Assembly: GCA_947629955.1 (NCBI GenBank)
Contig: CANRFT010000023.1
Coordinates: forward strand, 1-34,101
Direction of reading: 5' to 3'
DNA length: 34,101 nucleotides
Origin: an uncultured Oscillospiraceae bacterium
GTDB lineage: Bacteria; Bacillota; Clostridia; Oscillospirales; Oscillospiraceae
Shown here: positions 23,299 through 30,574 of the stretch, piece by piece
How positions within the stretch are numbered: position 1 is the first letter of the stretch
Layout of the letters: the number at the start of each line of letters is the position of its first letter
Made by a program: the position numbers and the translations under genes
Notes under the pieces: model-generated
Databases searched by the model: none
Told to the model about the DNA's origin: nothing
Seen by the model: the letters and a program-made list of their open reading frames with translations, nothing else

Positions 23299-25656
23299 TC
23301 AGCTTATGTAGATGGCTGCCGCCTGGGTGTAGCTGCCCACGGCGCGCTCCTCGTCGCCCATGGCCCGGTAGATGTTGCCCTGATAAACAAGAGCGGCGGC
23401 AACGCCCTCTCCCTCGCTGCCCCCATTGAGCAGCACAAACTCATATGCCTGCCGGGTGAGCTCCAACGCCTCGTCGAACCTGCCCTGCTTCATCCGGACC
23501 TGCCCCAGGATCTCCTTGCTGAAGCAGGCGCTCCACGCATCCCCGACCTCGGCAAACAGGGCGAGGGCGTGCTGAATGCGGCGGTCGGCCTCGTCGAGTT
23601 CGCCCGCCATGTGCAGCGCCTTTGCCAGGTGGAACTCCGACCAGCCGATGGCGTCCTGAGGCGTGGAGTGATAGAACTTCTCGTCCATCTCCACCGCCAT
23701 GCGCCCGTAGCGGACGGCGGCCTCGTAGTCGCCCAGGCCCCAGCTGGATTCGCTCAGGCGGAGCAGCAGCTCCCGGCAGAGATAGCCCTCCTCCCGGCTG
23801 AGCTGGTCCTGCGGTATGTTCCGGACCAGTTCATACCCCTCGCCGGCGGTCTCCCGGCAGGCGGCTGACTCGCCGCCCAGCACCTGGCAGTGGGACAGGT
23901 GGTTATACAGGTACAACTTCTCCTCCAGCGTCTGGGGCGTGTCCAGCAGTTCCCGGCAGAGGCGGACGCTGGCCGCGAACAGATTCACGTGTTCACAGGA
24001 CAGAGCCCGCATCAGCAGGGCCTTCCGCCGCAAGGGGTGCCCCTCCGGGAGCCGCTGAACGACCGCCCCGGTCATGTCCAGCAGATACATCTTCCGCTGG
24101 TAGCTCTCTTTATAGACGGCGTTCACCGCCTCCTCCAGCGCCTCCAGGAATTTGTTGCAGCTGTCCGGGTCGGCGGCCAGCTGCTCCTGGCACAGATCGG
24201 CCACCAGGGGGTGGAGGTGGACCTCGTCGGTGGCCGGGTTGTGGATGACCCAGCTCTTTTTGATGAGCTCGTCGATCACGTCGAAATCGTCCGCCCCGCA
24301 CCAGTCGAACAGGGTCTCTACCTCGATGCCGCTCAGCGGCACCAGCACCAGATTCTTCAGCAGGTACTGCTCCTCCTCGCTGAGGGTGGACAGCCGAAAC
24401 ACCTCTTTCAGCTGGCCGAAGATCATATCCGCCGCTTTCACGTTCTCCCTCGCCATATTGGCCGCGCCGCTTTTCAGCAGCCCGGCCATCTTCTCCGGCT
24501 GGATGCGCCGATGCTGCATGGCCGACGCCACCAGCCGGATGCTCAGGGTGTGCCCGTTCAGCTGCCGGATGATGCCCTTTACCTGCTCCAAAGCGGCGGC
24601 GTCCAGCGTCCGGGTGTACTCCGCCTGGAACAGGGCCAGCAGTTCGGCTTCGTCGGTCATCTCCGTGACCTCTACCTCCGGCAGGCCCGTCCCCTCCTGG
24701 TGGCAGCGGGTGGTGAACAGCACGGCATATCTCCCGGCGCAGAAGTCCTCCAGATCTGGGTCCTCTGTCACGTCGAAGTTGTCGATGACCAGGAGGACGC
24801 GCTGATCCGAGATCTCCTTGAGCACCCGCAGCTTCCGCTGGAAGTACGCCCGGTCGCCGTCCTCCGGGAAGTCCGCGCGGCTCAGGCCCTGGATGGGGAA
24901 GGTGTAGTCGTTGATGACCGTCTGCTCCAGGCTCCCGGCGAAGGACACCCAGAGGATCACGTCATAGTCGGCCTGGTGCCGTTTGAGGTACATCTTGGCG
25001 ATCTCGCTCTTGCCGATGCCCCCCATGCCCACCAGGAACATCTTGTTCTCCGCCCCGGTGAGGGCTGTATGGATGCCGGTCAGCTCCCGCTCCCGGCCCA
25101 CAAAGTGCCCGTCCGGGTAGACCATGGACCCGGTGAGCCGGTAGCTCTTCCCCTCCGGGGCGGCGGCCCCCTCCTGGGGCGCGGCATTTTCTTCGGGGAT
25201 GGTGACGGTCCGGCCGGCGCTCTTGCCCAGGATCGCCGATATGCGGTCTACCAGCTCCTGGACCCGTTGCACCTCCGGGGGCAGGCTTCCGTTCATGATG
25301 TGGATGCGGCCCAGGTAGTAGTACACGTCGTCGCTCAACTGGCAGTCGTCGATACGGAAGGGGAGAAGGGTGATGTCCTCGTGGTTTTTGAAGCGGTCGA
25401 AGGCGCAGTTGACCTCGTTGAGCACGTGGGCCGACAGGTTGGACTCCTTGTTCAGGATCAGGAGGAACACCCGGCAGGCCCGGATGGCTTCCACGATGGA
25501 CTGGGCGTAGTTGGCCCCCACGTTCCGGGGAGCGTACCAGCAGGCGATGCCCGCGCCCTCCAGGGCGGCGCAGATCTTCCGCACCTCCTCCCCGGCGCTG
25601 TCGGTGTGGTAGCTGATGAATACCTCCCGGGGCTCGCTCTGTGTATGTTCTGTCAT
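23299..25656 (-). CDS. TIR-NB-ARC-TPR STAND protein, second copy, C-terminus clipped (785 aa)
   Basis: NLR-like protein. The TIR domain is residues about 10-140 (REVFISYHTDS; candidate catalytic Glu81 in SAHVLNEVNCAF). Then come VGRERELTGI, a P-loop GMGGIGKS (210-217), Walker B LLVIDNFD, LFTTR, LNGHTLSIRL (the GLPLA-like position) and HLHPLV (the MHD-like position). TPRs follow from about 505 (GDYEAAVRYGRMAV; GRFDEALELTRQAYEF). Such proteins oligomerise on sensing a ligand and activate the TIR. The ATG (25656) overlaps the upstream stop as ATGA with GGAGGG before it; an upstream in-frame Met lies in the previous gene and is rejected. A one-base deletion near 23307 relative to the first copy gives an early stop; restoring it would add KLNFTRLEQRTLANIG and stop at 23255. 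Confidence 0.92.
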   Translation of the reverse strand: MTEHTQSEPREVFISYHTDSAGEEVRKICAALEGAGIACWYAPRNVGANYAQSIVEAIRACRVFLLILNKESNLSAHVLNEVNCAFDRFKNHEDITLLPFRIDDCQLSDDVYYYLGRIHIMNGSLPPEVQRVQELVDRISAILGKSAGRTVTIPEENAAPQEGAAAPEGKSYRLTGSMVYPDGHFVGRERELTGIHTALTGAENKMFLVGMGGIGKSEIAKMYLKRHQADYDVILWVSFAGSLEQTVINDYTFPIQGLSRADFPEDGDRAYFQRKLRVLKEISDQRVLLVIDNFDVTEDPDLEDFCAGRYAVLFTTRCHQEGTGLPEVEVTEMTDEAELLALFQAEYTRTLDAAALEQVKGIIRQLNGHTLSIRLVASAMQHRRIQPEKMAGLLKSGAANMARENVKAADMIFGQLKEVFRLSTLSEEEQYLLKNLVLVPLSGIEVETLFDWCGADDFDVIDELIKKSWVIHNPATDEVHLHPLVADLCQEQLAADPDSCNKFLEALEEAVNAVYKESYQRKMYLLDMTGAVVQRLPEGHPLRRKALLMRALSCEHVNLFAASVRLCRELLDTPQTLEEKLYLYNHLSHCQVLGGESAACRETAGEGYELVRNIPQDQLSREEGYLCRELLLRLSESSWGLGDYEAAVRYGRMAVEMDEKFYHSTPQDAIGWSEFHLAKALHMAGELDEADRRIQHALALFAEVGDAWSACFSKEILGQVRMKQGRFDEALELTRQAYEFVLLNGGSEGEGVAAALVYQGNIYRAMGDEERAVGSYTQAAAIYIS
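24137..25543 (-). repeat. 1.4-kb near-identical block, copy in the second STAND gene
   Basis: Aligns without gaps to 26557-27963 (constant offset 2420). It covers the TIR from CWYAPRNVG through the NB-ARC to the winged-helix/HPLV region. At protein level I count about 22 differences over roughly 465 residues. Similarity drops abruptly at both ends. Confidence 0.88.
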
Positions 25657-28055
25657 ATGGTGTCCCTCCTCAGGATGGCCAGAGTCTGCTGCTCCAGCCG
25701 GGTGAAGTTCAGCTTGTGATAGATGGCCGCCGCCTGGGTGTAACTGCCCTTGGCCCGCTCCTCGTCGCCCATGGCCCGGTAGATGTTGCCCTGCCACACC
25801 AGGTTGGCGGCGATGTCCAAGTGCTCTTTGCCGACGCGGGGGATGAGGATATCGCGGGCCTTCTGATTCAGCTCCAGCGCCTCGGTAAAGTTCCCCTGTT
25901 TCATCAGGATCTGCCCCAGGATATCAAAGCAGAAACTTTGAGAGTACTCGTCGTCGATCTCCTGGAACAGGGAGACCGCATGGCGCATCCAGTGCTCGCT
26001 CTCGTCCAGGTCGCCGCTCATGTAGAGCGCCCGGCCCAGATGGTACTCCGACCACCCCAGGGTCCCGCTGCGGCCAGAGCTGGAGGAGGCATGGAACCGG
26101 CCCCCGAGATCGACCACCTTGCGCCCGTAGTAGATGGCCGTCTCATAGTCGCCCAGGTCCCGGTTGGACTCGATCAGCCGGTGGAGCAGTTCCACATAGA
26201 GGCACCCCTGGTCCATGGTGAGCTGGTCCAGCGGCACATCCTCCACCAGGGCGTAGCCCTCCCGGGCGATATCCCTGCACTCCGCCGGGCGGCCGGACAG
26301 GGCCTTGAGGTGGGCCAGTTCGTTATAGACCCGCAACTTGTCCGCCAGGTCCTCCGCCGTCTCCATCAGCTCCCGGTAAATGGCGGAGCATTTGTCATAG
26401 AGGCACAGCTCGGAACACAGCCACGCCCTGGCCTGGAGCGCCTGTCTGCGCCTGGGGTGCCCCGCGGGCAGCCGCTCACTGGCGGTGTCAGCGACGGCCA
26501 TGACCTGCTGTTTCCACTCGTAGCTGGAGCCGCTGACCCGCTCCGCCGCGTCCAGCAGCGCCTCCAGGAACTGATTGCAGCAGTCCGGGTCGGCGGCCAG
26601 CTGCTCCTGGCACAGGTCGGCCACCAGGGGGTGGAGGTGGACCTCGTCGGTGGCCGGGTTGTGGATGACCCAGCTTTTTTTGATGAGCTCGTCGATGACG
26701 TCGAAGTCGTCCGCCCCGCACCAGTCAAAGAGGGTCTCCACCTCGATGCCGCTGAGGGGCACCAGCACCAGGTTTTTCAGCAGGTACTGCTCCTCCTCGC
26801 TGAGGGTGGACAGCCGGAAAACCTCTCTCAGCTGGCCGAAGATCATGTCGGCCGCTTTTACATTTTCTTTTGCCATGTTGGCCGCGCCGCTTTTCAGCAT
26901 TCCGGCCATCTTCTCCGGCTGGATGCGCCGATGCTGCATGGCCGACGCCACCAACCGGATGCTCAGGGTGTGCCCGTTCAGCTGCCGGATGATGCCCTTT
27001 ACCTGCTCCAAAGCGGCGGCGTCCAGCGTCCGGGTGTACTCCGCCTGGAACAGGGCCAGCAGTTCGGCTTCGTCGGTCATCTCCGTGACCTCTACCTCCG
27101 GCAGGCCCGTCCCCTCCTGGTGGCAGCGGGTGGTGAACAGCACGGCATATCTCCCGGCGCAGAAGTCCTCCAGATCTGGGTCCTCTGTCACGTCGAAGTT
27201 GTCGATGACCAGGAGGACGCGCCGGTCCGAGATCTCCTTGAGCACCCGCAGCTTCCGTTGGAAGTACGCCCGGTCGTCGTCTTCCGGGAAATCCATGCGG
27301 CTCAGGCCCTGGATGGGGAAGGCATAGTCGTTGATGATCGTCTGCTCCAGGCTCCCGGCGAAAGATACCCAGAGGATCACGTCGTAGTCAGTCTGGTGCC
27401 GCTTGAGGTACATCTTGGCAATCTCGCTCTTGCCGATACCGCCCATGCCCACCAGGAACATCTTGTTCTCCGCCCCCGTGAGGGCTGTATGGATGCCGGT
27501 CAGCTCCCGCTCCCGGCCCACAAAGTGCCCGTCCGGGTAGACCATGGAGCCGGTGAGGCGGTAGGTCTTCCCCTCCGGGGCGGCCGTCCCGCCCTGGGGC
27601 GAACTATTTTCCTCAGAGATGGTGACGGTCCGCCCGGCGCTTTTGCCCAGGATGACCGAGACCCGGTCCACCAGCTCCTGCACCCGCTGGATCTCCGGGG
27701 GCAGGGCGCCGTTCATGATGTGGATGCGGCCCAGGTAGTAGTACACGTCGTCGCTCAACTGGCAGTCGTCGATGCGGAAGGGGAGAAGGGTGATGTCCTC
27801 GTGGTTTTTGAAGCGGTCGAAGGCGCAGTTGACCTCGTTGAGCACATGGGCCGACAGGTTGGACTCCTTGTTCAGGATCAGGAGGAACACCCGGCAGGCC
27901 CGGATGGCCTCCACGATGGACTGGGCATAGTTGGCCCCCACGTTCCGGGGGGCGTACCAGCAGCGGACGCCCACGCCCTCCAGACGGTTGACCACCGCCT
28001 CCACCACGGCGCGGGACGAGTTGGTGTGATAGCTGATAAAGACGTCGATCTCCAT
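25653..28055 (-). CDS. TIR-NB-ARC-TPR STAND protein, first copy (800 aa)
   Basis: First gene of the TIR operon. TIR at residues 3-135: DVFISYHTNSS, CWYAPRNVGANY, LLILNKESNLSAHVLNEVN with Glu74 as candidate NADase residue, DVYYYLGRIHIM. The linker at 140-175 is rich in Ser/Pro/Gly. NB-ARC at 178-480: VGRERELTGI, P-loop GMGGIGKS (203-210), Walker B LLVIDNFD (281-288), TTR (308-310), HPLV (475-478). The C-terminal 300 residues carry irregular TPRs (GDYETAIYYGRKVV; LGRALYMSGDLDESEHWM; GNIYRAMGDEERAKGSYTQAA). AGGAGG lies 7 nt upstream of the ATG at 28055; an in-frame Met 14 codons earlier precedes this site. The transcript should start near 28108. The ligand is unknown; anti-phage or other abortive immunity is a hypothesis from architecture. 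Confidence 0.93.
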   Translation of the reverse strand: MEIDVFISYHTNSSRAVVEAVVNRLEGVGVRCWYAPRNVGANYAQSIVEAIRACRVFLLILNKESNLSAHVLNEVNCAFDRFKNHEDITLLPFRIDDCQLSDDVYYYLGRIHIMNGALPPEIQRVQELVDRVSVILGKSAGRTVTISEENSSPQGGTAAPEGKTYRLTGSMVYPDGHFVGRERELTGIHTALTGAENKMFLVGMGGIGKSEIAKMYLKRHQTDYDVILWVSFAGSLEQTIINDYAFPIQGLSRMDFPEDDDRAYFQRKLRVLKEISDRRVLLVIDNFDVTEDPDLEDFCAGRYAVLFTTRCHQEGTGLPEVEVTEMTDEAELLALFQAEYTRTLDAAALEQVKGIIRQLNGHTLSIRLVASAMQHRRIQPEKMAGMLKSGAANMAKENVKAADMIFGQLREVFRLSTLSEEEQYLLKNLVLVPLSGIEVETLFDWCGADDFDVIDELIKKSWVIHNPATDEVHLHPLVADLCQEQLAADPDCCNQFLEALLDAAERVSGSSYEWKQQVMAVADTASERLPAGHPRRRQALQARAWLCSELCLYDKCSAIYRELMETAEDLADKLRVYNELAHLKALSGRPAECRDIAREGYALVEDVPLDQLTMDQGCLYVELLHRLIESNRDLGDYETAIYYGRKVVDLGGRFHASSSSGRSGTLGWSEYHLGRALYMSGDLDESEHWMRHAVSLFQEIDDEYSQSFCFDILGQILMKQGNFTEALELNQKARDILIPRVGKEHLDIAANLVWQGNIYRAMGDEERAKGSYTQAAAIYHKLNFTRLEQQTLAILRRDTI
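26557..27963 (-). repeat. 1.4-kb near-identical block, copy in the first STAND gene
   Basis: Partner of 24137-25543. The segment homogenised is exactly effector plus NTPase. Outside it, the first 32 residues and the TPR half have only moderate similarity, until the last 25 or so residues (GNIYRAMGDEERA.GSYTQAAAIY), which again match closely. Confidence 0.88.
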
Positions 28056-28114
28056 GATGACTCCTCCTGCTCTCAGGCGCCTCCACCGGGCGCGCATTCG
28101 ATGTACCGCATTAA

Positions 28115-28143
28115 ATTATAGCACGTCCCACAGGACCCTTCAA
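28115..28143 (-). promoter_or_regulatory. Promoter of the TIR operon
   Basis: On the minus strand TTGAAG (28143-28138), exactly 17 bp, TATAAT (28120-28115), with TGC before the -10 (extended -10). The spacer holds GTCC-CACA-GGAC (28125-28136), an inverted repeat that could be an operator for the divergent GntR regulator. The expected start near 28108 leaves a leader of about 50 nt. Confidence 0.85.
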
Positions 28144-28217
28144 GAAAATTGTTCCGGTATGTCCGTGCGGGGCCCCGATCCCGGCGCCGTTTTTGATTTT
28201 TCCTCGCGTGTTTTTTC

Positions 28218-28246
28218 TGGACACATGACGGAAACTGTGCTATGAT
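28218..28246 (+). promoter_or_regulatory. Promoter of the GntR-family gene
   Basis: TGGACA (28218-28223), 17-bp spacer, TATGAT (28241-28246) with TGC immediately before the -10. It points away from the TIR operon promoter; the two -35 boxes are about 75 bp apart. Confidence 0.75.
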
Positions 28247-28287
28247 ACCGACATAAAAAGCTCCGTTACGGCAGGAGGCGATCCCAT

Positions 28288-28929
28288 TTGGCAGTGCAGA
28301 CGATACGCAGGCAGGTGTATCAAATGCTGCGCGACGAGATATGCAGCGGCAAATACGCTCCCGGCACCTGGCTCCAGGAGAAGGAGCTGGCTGAGCGCAT
28401 CGGCGTCAGCCGCAGCCCCATCCGGGAGGCATTGAAGACGCTGGTGGGGGATGGGCTGCTGATCGAGGTGCCCAACAAGGGCGTGTTTACCAAGACCTTC
28501 ACGGACCGGGACATCGATGAGATATTTGATATGCGCCTGATGCTGGAGACCTACTCCATCCACCGGTGCAGCAGCCGCCTGACCTCCGCCAGGATCCAGA
28601 AGCTCTTTGATCTGCTGGAGCATCTGGAGCAGACCTATTCGGAGAAGGACCTGGAGTCGTACACCGTCTTTGACGAGGACCTCCACCGCTTCATCGTGGA
28701 GATGAGCGAGAACAGTCTGGTGGGGTCCACCTACGAGCGGGTGCGCTCCATGAATCAGCAGTTCCGGGTCCTGTCGCTGAGCAGCCAGAGGCGGTTTGAG
28801 GAATCCCTGATTGAACACCGGCATATCGTTCACGCCCTGGCCGTTGGCGACTTCAACGGCGCGGAGCGCGTTCTGCGGACCCATTTGGAGCTGGCGTGCA
28901 AGACCATCAAGGACCGGCTCTCCCACTGA
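28288..28929 (+). CDS. GntR/FCD-family transcriptional regulator (213 aa, TTG start)
   Basis: Residues 7-70 are the GntR winged helix (IRRQVYQMLRDEICSGKYAPG; LAERIGVSRSPIREALKTL; VPNKGVFTKTF). Residues 78-210 are an FCD effector-binding domain (DRDIDEIFDMRLMLE; DEDLHRFIVEM; HRHIVHAL; THLEL), with the Asp and His residues that bind metal and carboxylate ligands in this family. AGGAGG at 28273-28278 lies 9 nt before TTG 28288; no ATG is suitably placed. It diverges from the TIR operon across a 232-bp gap, so it may control itself and that operon, though FCD regulators usually serve carbon metabolism and no catabolic genes are adjacent. Ligand unknown. Confidence 0.92.
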   Translation: MAVQTIRRQVYQMLRDEICSGKYAPGTWLQEKELAERIGVSRSPIREALKTLVGDGLLIEVPNKGVFTKTFTDRDIDEIFDMRLMLETYSIHRCSSRLTSARIQKLFDLLEHLEQTYSEKDLESYTVFDEDLHRFIVEMSENSLVGSTYERVRSMNQQFRVLSLSSQRRFEESLIEHRHIVHALAVGDFNGAERVLRTHLELACKTIKDRLSH

Positions 28930-29030
28930 CAAGGCCGTAAAAAAGCTCCGGCGCCCTCTGGTAGCTTCTAATAAGACAGTATCGAAATAATACTGACACA
29001 GGGTAGCTGCCAAACAGGGGTGCAACAAAT

Positions 29031-29080
29031 GAGAACAGCCATATTCGGAAATCCATCCGGGTATGGCTGTTCTCTTTTTT
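29031..29080 (+). terminator. Strong intrinsic terminator
   Basis: Perfect 13-bp stem GAGAACAGCCATA (29031-29043) with TATGGCTGTTCTC (29062-29074), 18-nt loop, followed directly by TTTTTT. It lies about 100 bases after the GntR stop and most likely ends that transcript. Confidence 0.88.
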
Positions 29081-29153
29081 CTCGTTCAACGACAACATCG
29101 CACACGCCATAACAACAGCACCGGCGGTAATCGGAAATCCAAAATATAAGGCC

Positions 29154-29208
29154 AAACGCCCGTTTCCGGTGGCTGGAATGTGTTAGCCATATCGGAGGCG
29201 GGCGCTTT
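29154..29208. other. Long imperfect hairpin
   Basis: Nested complementarity AAACGCCCG/CGGGCGCTTT (one bulge) and TGGCT/AGCCA around a 10-nt loop, followed by ATTTTG. It may be a second, weaker terminator for either direction; nothing else is known. Confidence 0.4.
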
Positions 29209-29318
29209 ATTTTGAGTGGCTTATGCAGGAGCATTTGTTCTTGATATTCTCTCCAAAGATACCAATATAATCACATGAAGGATTCAACAGCAGGATGGAA
29301 ACCTGAAACCATTAAAAC

Positions 29319-30194
29319 TCAGACAAACCTATCCTTCAATCCCGCAAGCAGCCGTTCCGCGATAGGCGTAAAAGCCTGATATTTTCTCCAAATCAAGTAC
29401 ATCATTGCCTCTAATTTCGGTGAAAGCTGGCGGAACGCAAGTCCGCTTCCCGGACTTGTATCAATCAAATGGTCAAAGGTCAACAGGAACCCCAGACCCT
29501 CCTTGACAAACAGAGAAGCGTTATAGGGCAGACGGAAAGAGCCCTCCAGATGCAGCTTGTCCATTTTTTCTCCGGCCCAGCGCGGAATGTCGCGTTTCCA
29601 CCCTTGTTCCGAGCAAAACAGTGGCAGCCCGGCAACGTCATTCACAAGGATGCAGTCCTTTTTCGCTAAAGGGTGATCCACAGGTATGACGAGCCCCCAT
29701 ACGTCCGCCTCCGGGAAGGTGAGATAGTGATACTTCGCTGTATCCGGCTCCTCCGCAAGTACGGCAAAGTCAAGAATGCCCTTGTCCAACTTTTCTGTGA
29801 CCTGTTCCGTATCCCCACTGCTGATGTGATAGCGCAGTCCTGGATAAATCTCTTTGAAACGCTTGATCTCCTGCGCAAGGTAACGAATTTGATAGGATTC
29901 AGCAAGCCCAAAATAAATATCTCCGCCGGTTATATCGTCCAAAGACACAAATTCGCCGATGATTTTATCCGCCATCGAAACTAAATCTTCCGCCCGCTTT
30001 CTGAGAAGGATTCCTTCCTCGGTCAGCGAAATACTGAAGCTGTGCCGTGTAAACAGTTTTTTCCCAAGCTCGTCCTCTAATGCCCGCAGCGTCTTGGAAA
30101 GAGTGGGCTGCGTAACGTGTAGGATCTCTGCAGCTTTGGTCATGTTTTCCTCTCTTGCAATGGCGAGAAAGTATCTTAAAGTACGAATTTCCAT
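29319..30194 (-). CDS. LysR-family transcriptional regulator (291 aa)
   Basis: Residues 1-60 are the LysR winged HTH (MEIRTLRYFLAIAREENMTKAAE; VTQPTLSKTLRALEDELG; LFTRHSFSISLTEEG), followed by the linker helix. Residues 90-290 are the periplasmic-binding-like effector domain (GDIYFGLAESYQIRYLAQEI; LDFAVLAEEPDTA). Full family length. GGAGG lies 8 nt upstream of the ATG. It is transcribed divergently from the 75-aa/hydrolase/flavodoxin operon, with 133 bp between, the standard arrangement for a LysR activator and its target. Twin palindromes in the gap (30212-30249) are its likely sites. Effector unknown. Confidence 0.95.
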   Translation of the reverse strand: MEIRTLRYFLAIAREENMTKAAEILHVTQPTLSKTLRALEDELGKKLFTRHSFSISLTEEGILLRKRAEDLVSMADKIIGEFVSLDDITGGDIYFGLAESYQIRYLAQEIKRFKEIYPGLRYHISSGDTEQVTEKLDKGILDFAVLAEEPDTAKYHYLTFPEADVWGLVIPVDHPLAKKDCILVNDVAGLPLFCSEQGWKRDIPRWAGEKMDKLHLEGSFRLPYNASLFVKEGLGFLLTFDHLIDTSPGSGLAFRQLSPKLEAMMYLIWRKYQAFTPIAERLLAGLKDRFV

Positions 30195-30211
30195 ATTGTT
30201 GTCCTCCGTTC

Positions 30212-30249
30212 AATATCATGATATTCGCCAAGAGAATATCATGATATTC
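30212..30249. promoter_or_regulatory. Twin palindromic operator in the LysR divergent control region
   Basis: AATATCATGATATT occurs twice as a perfect palindrome (30212-30225 and 30236-30247 within the 16-bp palindrome GAATATCATGATATTC at 30234-30249), with centres 23 bp apart. Downstream on the plus strand lies TGC-TACACT (30281-30289), an extended -10 lacking a good -35, as expected for an activator-dependent promoter. Confidence 0.75.
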
Positions 30250-30327
30250 ATTATAAACATTAGCGAGAAATATGTCAACGTGCTACACTGTGATTGTCAA
30301 AAAGCCGGATGCGGAAAGGATGAGATC

Positions 30328-30555
30328 ATGAGCGAACAAACGGAAAATCTGCTCACGGGGATGGCCGACGCGGGATGCAAAGCGGAGGAAATTGTGAAAG
30401 CCGAGCATATCTTACAAACGGGCAACATGAGAGAGCTTACAAAATTCCTCAAGCAATGCCGCTGCGGTCTGCTTGACCGGATGCACGAAAGTCAAAAGCG
30501 TGTAGACCTTATGGATTATCTGATACGGAAGACCGAAAAACAATCAATGAAATAA
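30328..30555 (+). CDS. Small Cys-containing protein, 75 aa, first gene of the LysR-linked operon
   Basis: Starts at the ATG 30328 with GGAAAGGATGAG upstream; longer in-frame extensions run back through the LysR control region and are not credible. Helical and charged, with Cys17 and a CRCGLLD motif (Cys44, Cys46) followed by RVDLMDYLIRK. No signal peptide. I do not assign a function. The CxC pair could be redox-active or bind metal, in keeping with a downstream flavodoxin-like domain, but that is speculation. It ends 19 nt before the hydrolase start. Confidence 0.75.
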   Translation: MSEQTENLLTGMADAGCKAEEIVKAEHILQTGNMRELTKFLKQCRCGLLDRMHESQKRVDLMDYLIRKTEKQSMK

Positions 30556-30574
30556 CGAAAGGATGGCAAACATC

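Larger units (their letters stand above)
28930..29318. other. Non-coding stretch between GntR and LysR genes
   Basis: Contains two hairpin structures (29031-29080 and 29154-29208) and otherwise no ORF with start signals. Short frames across it overlap the terminator and are not credible. Confidence 0.6.

Noticed and set aside
23890-28121. Long plus-strand frames opposite the two STAND genes (23890-25719 and 25641-28121)
   Set aside because: Their products are low-complexity and resemble each other only because the sense genes are duplicated; domain motifs are all on the minus strand.
28288-28296. GTG at 28294 as start of the GntR gene
   Set aside because: It would be 15 nt from the AGGAGG site; the TTG at 28288 has 9-nt spacing.
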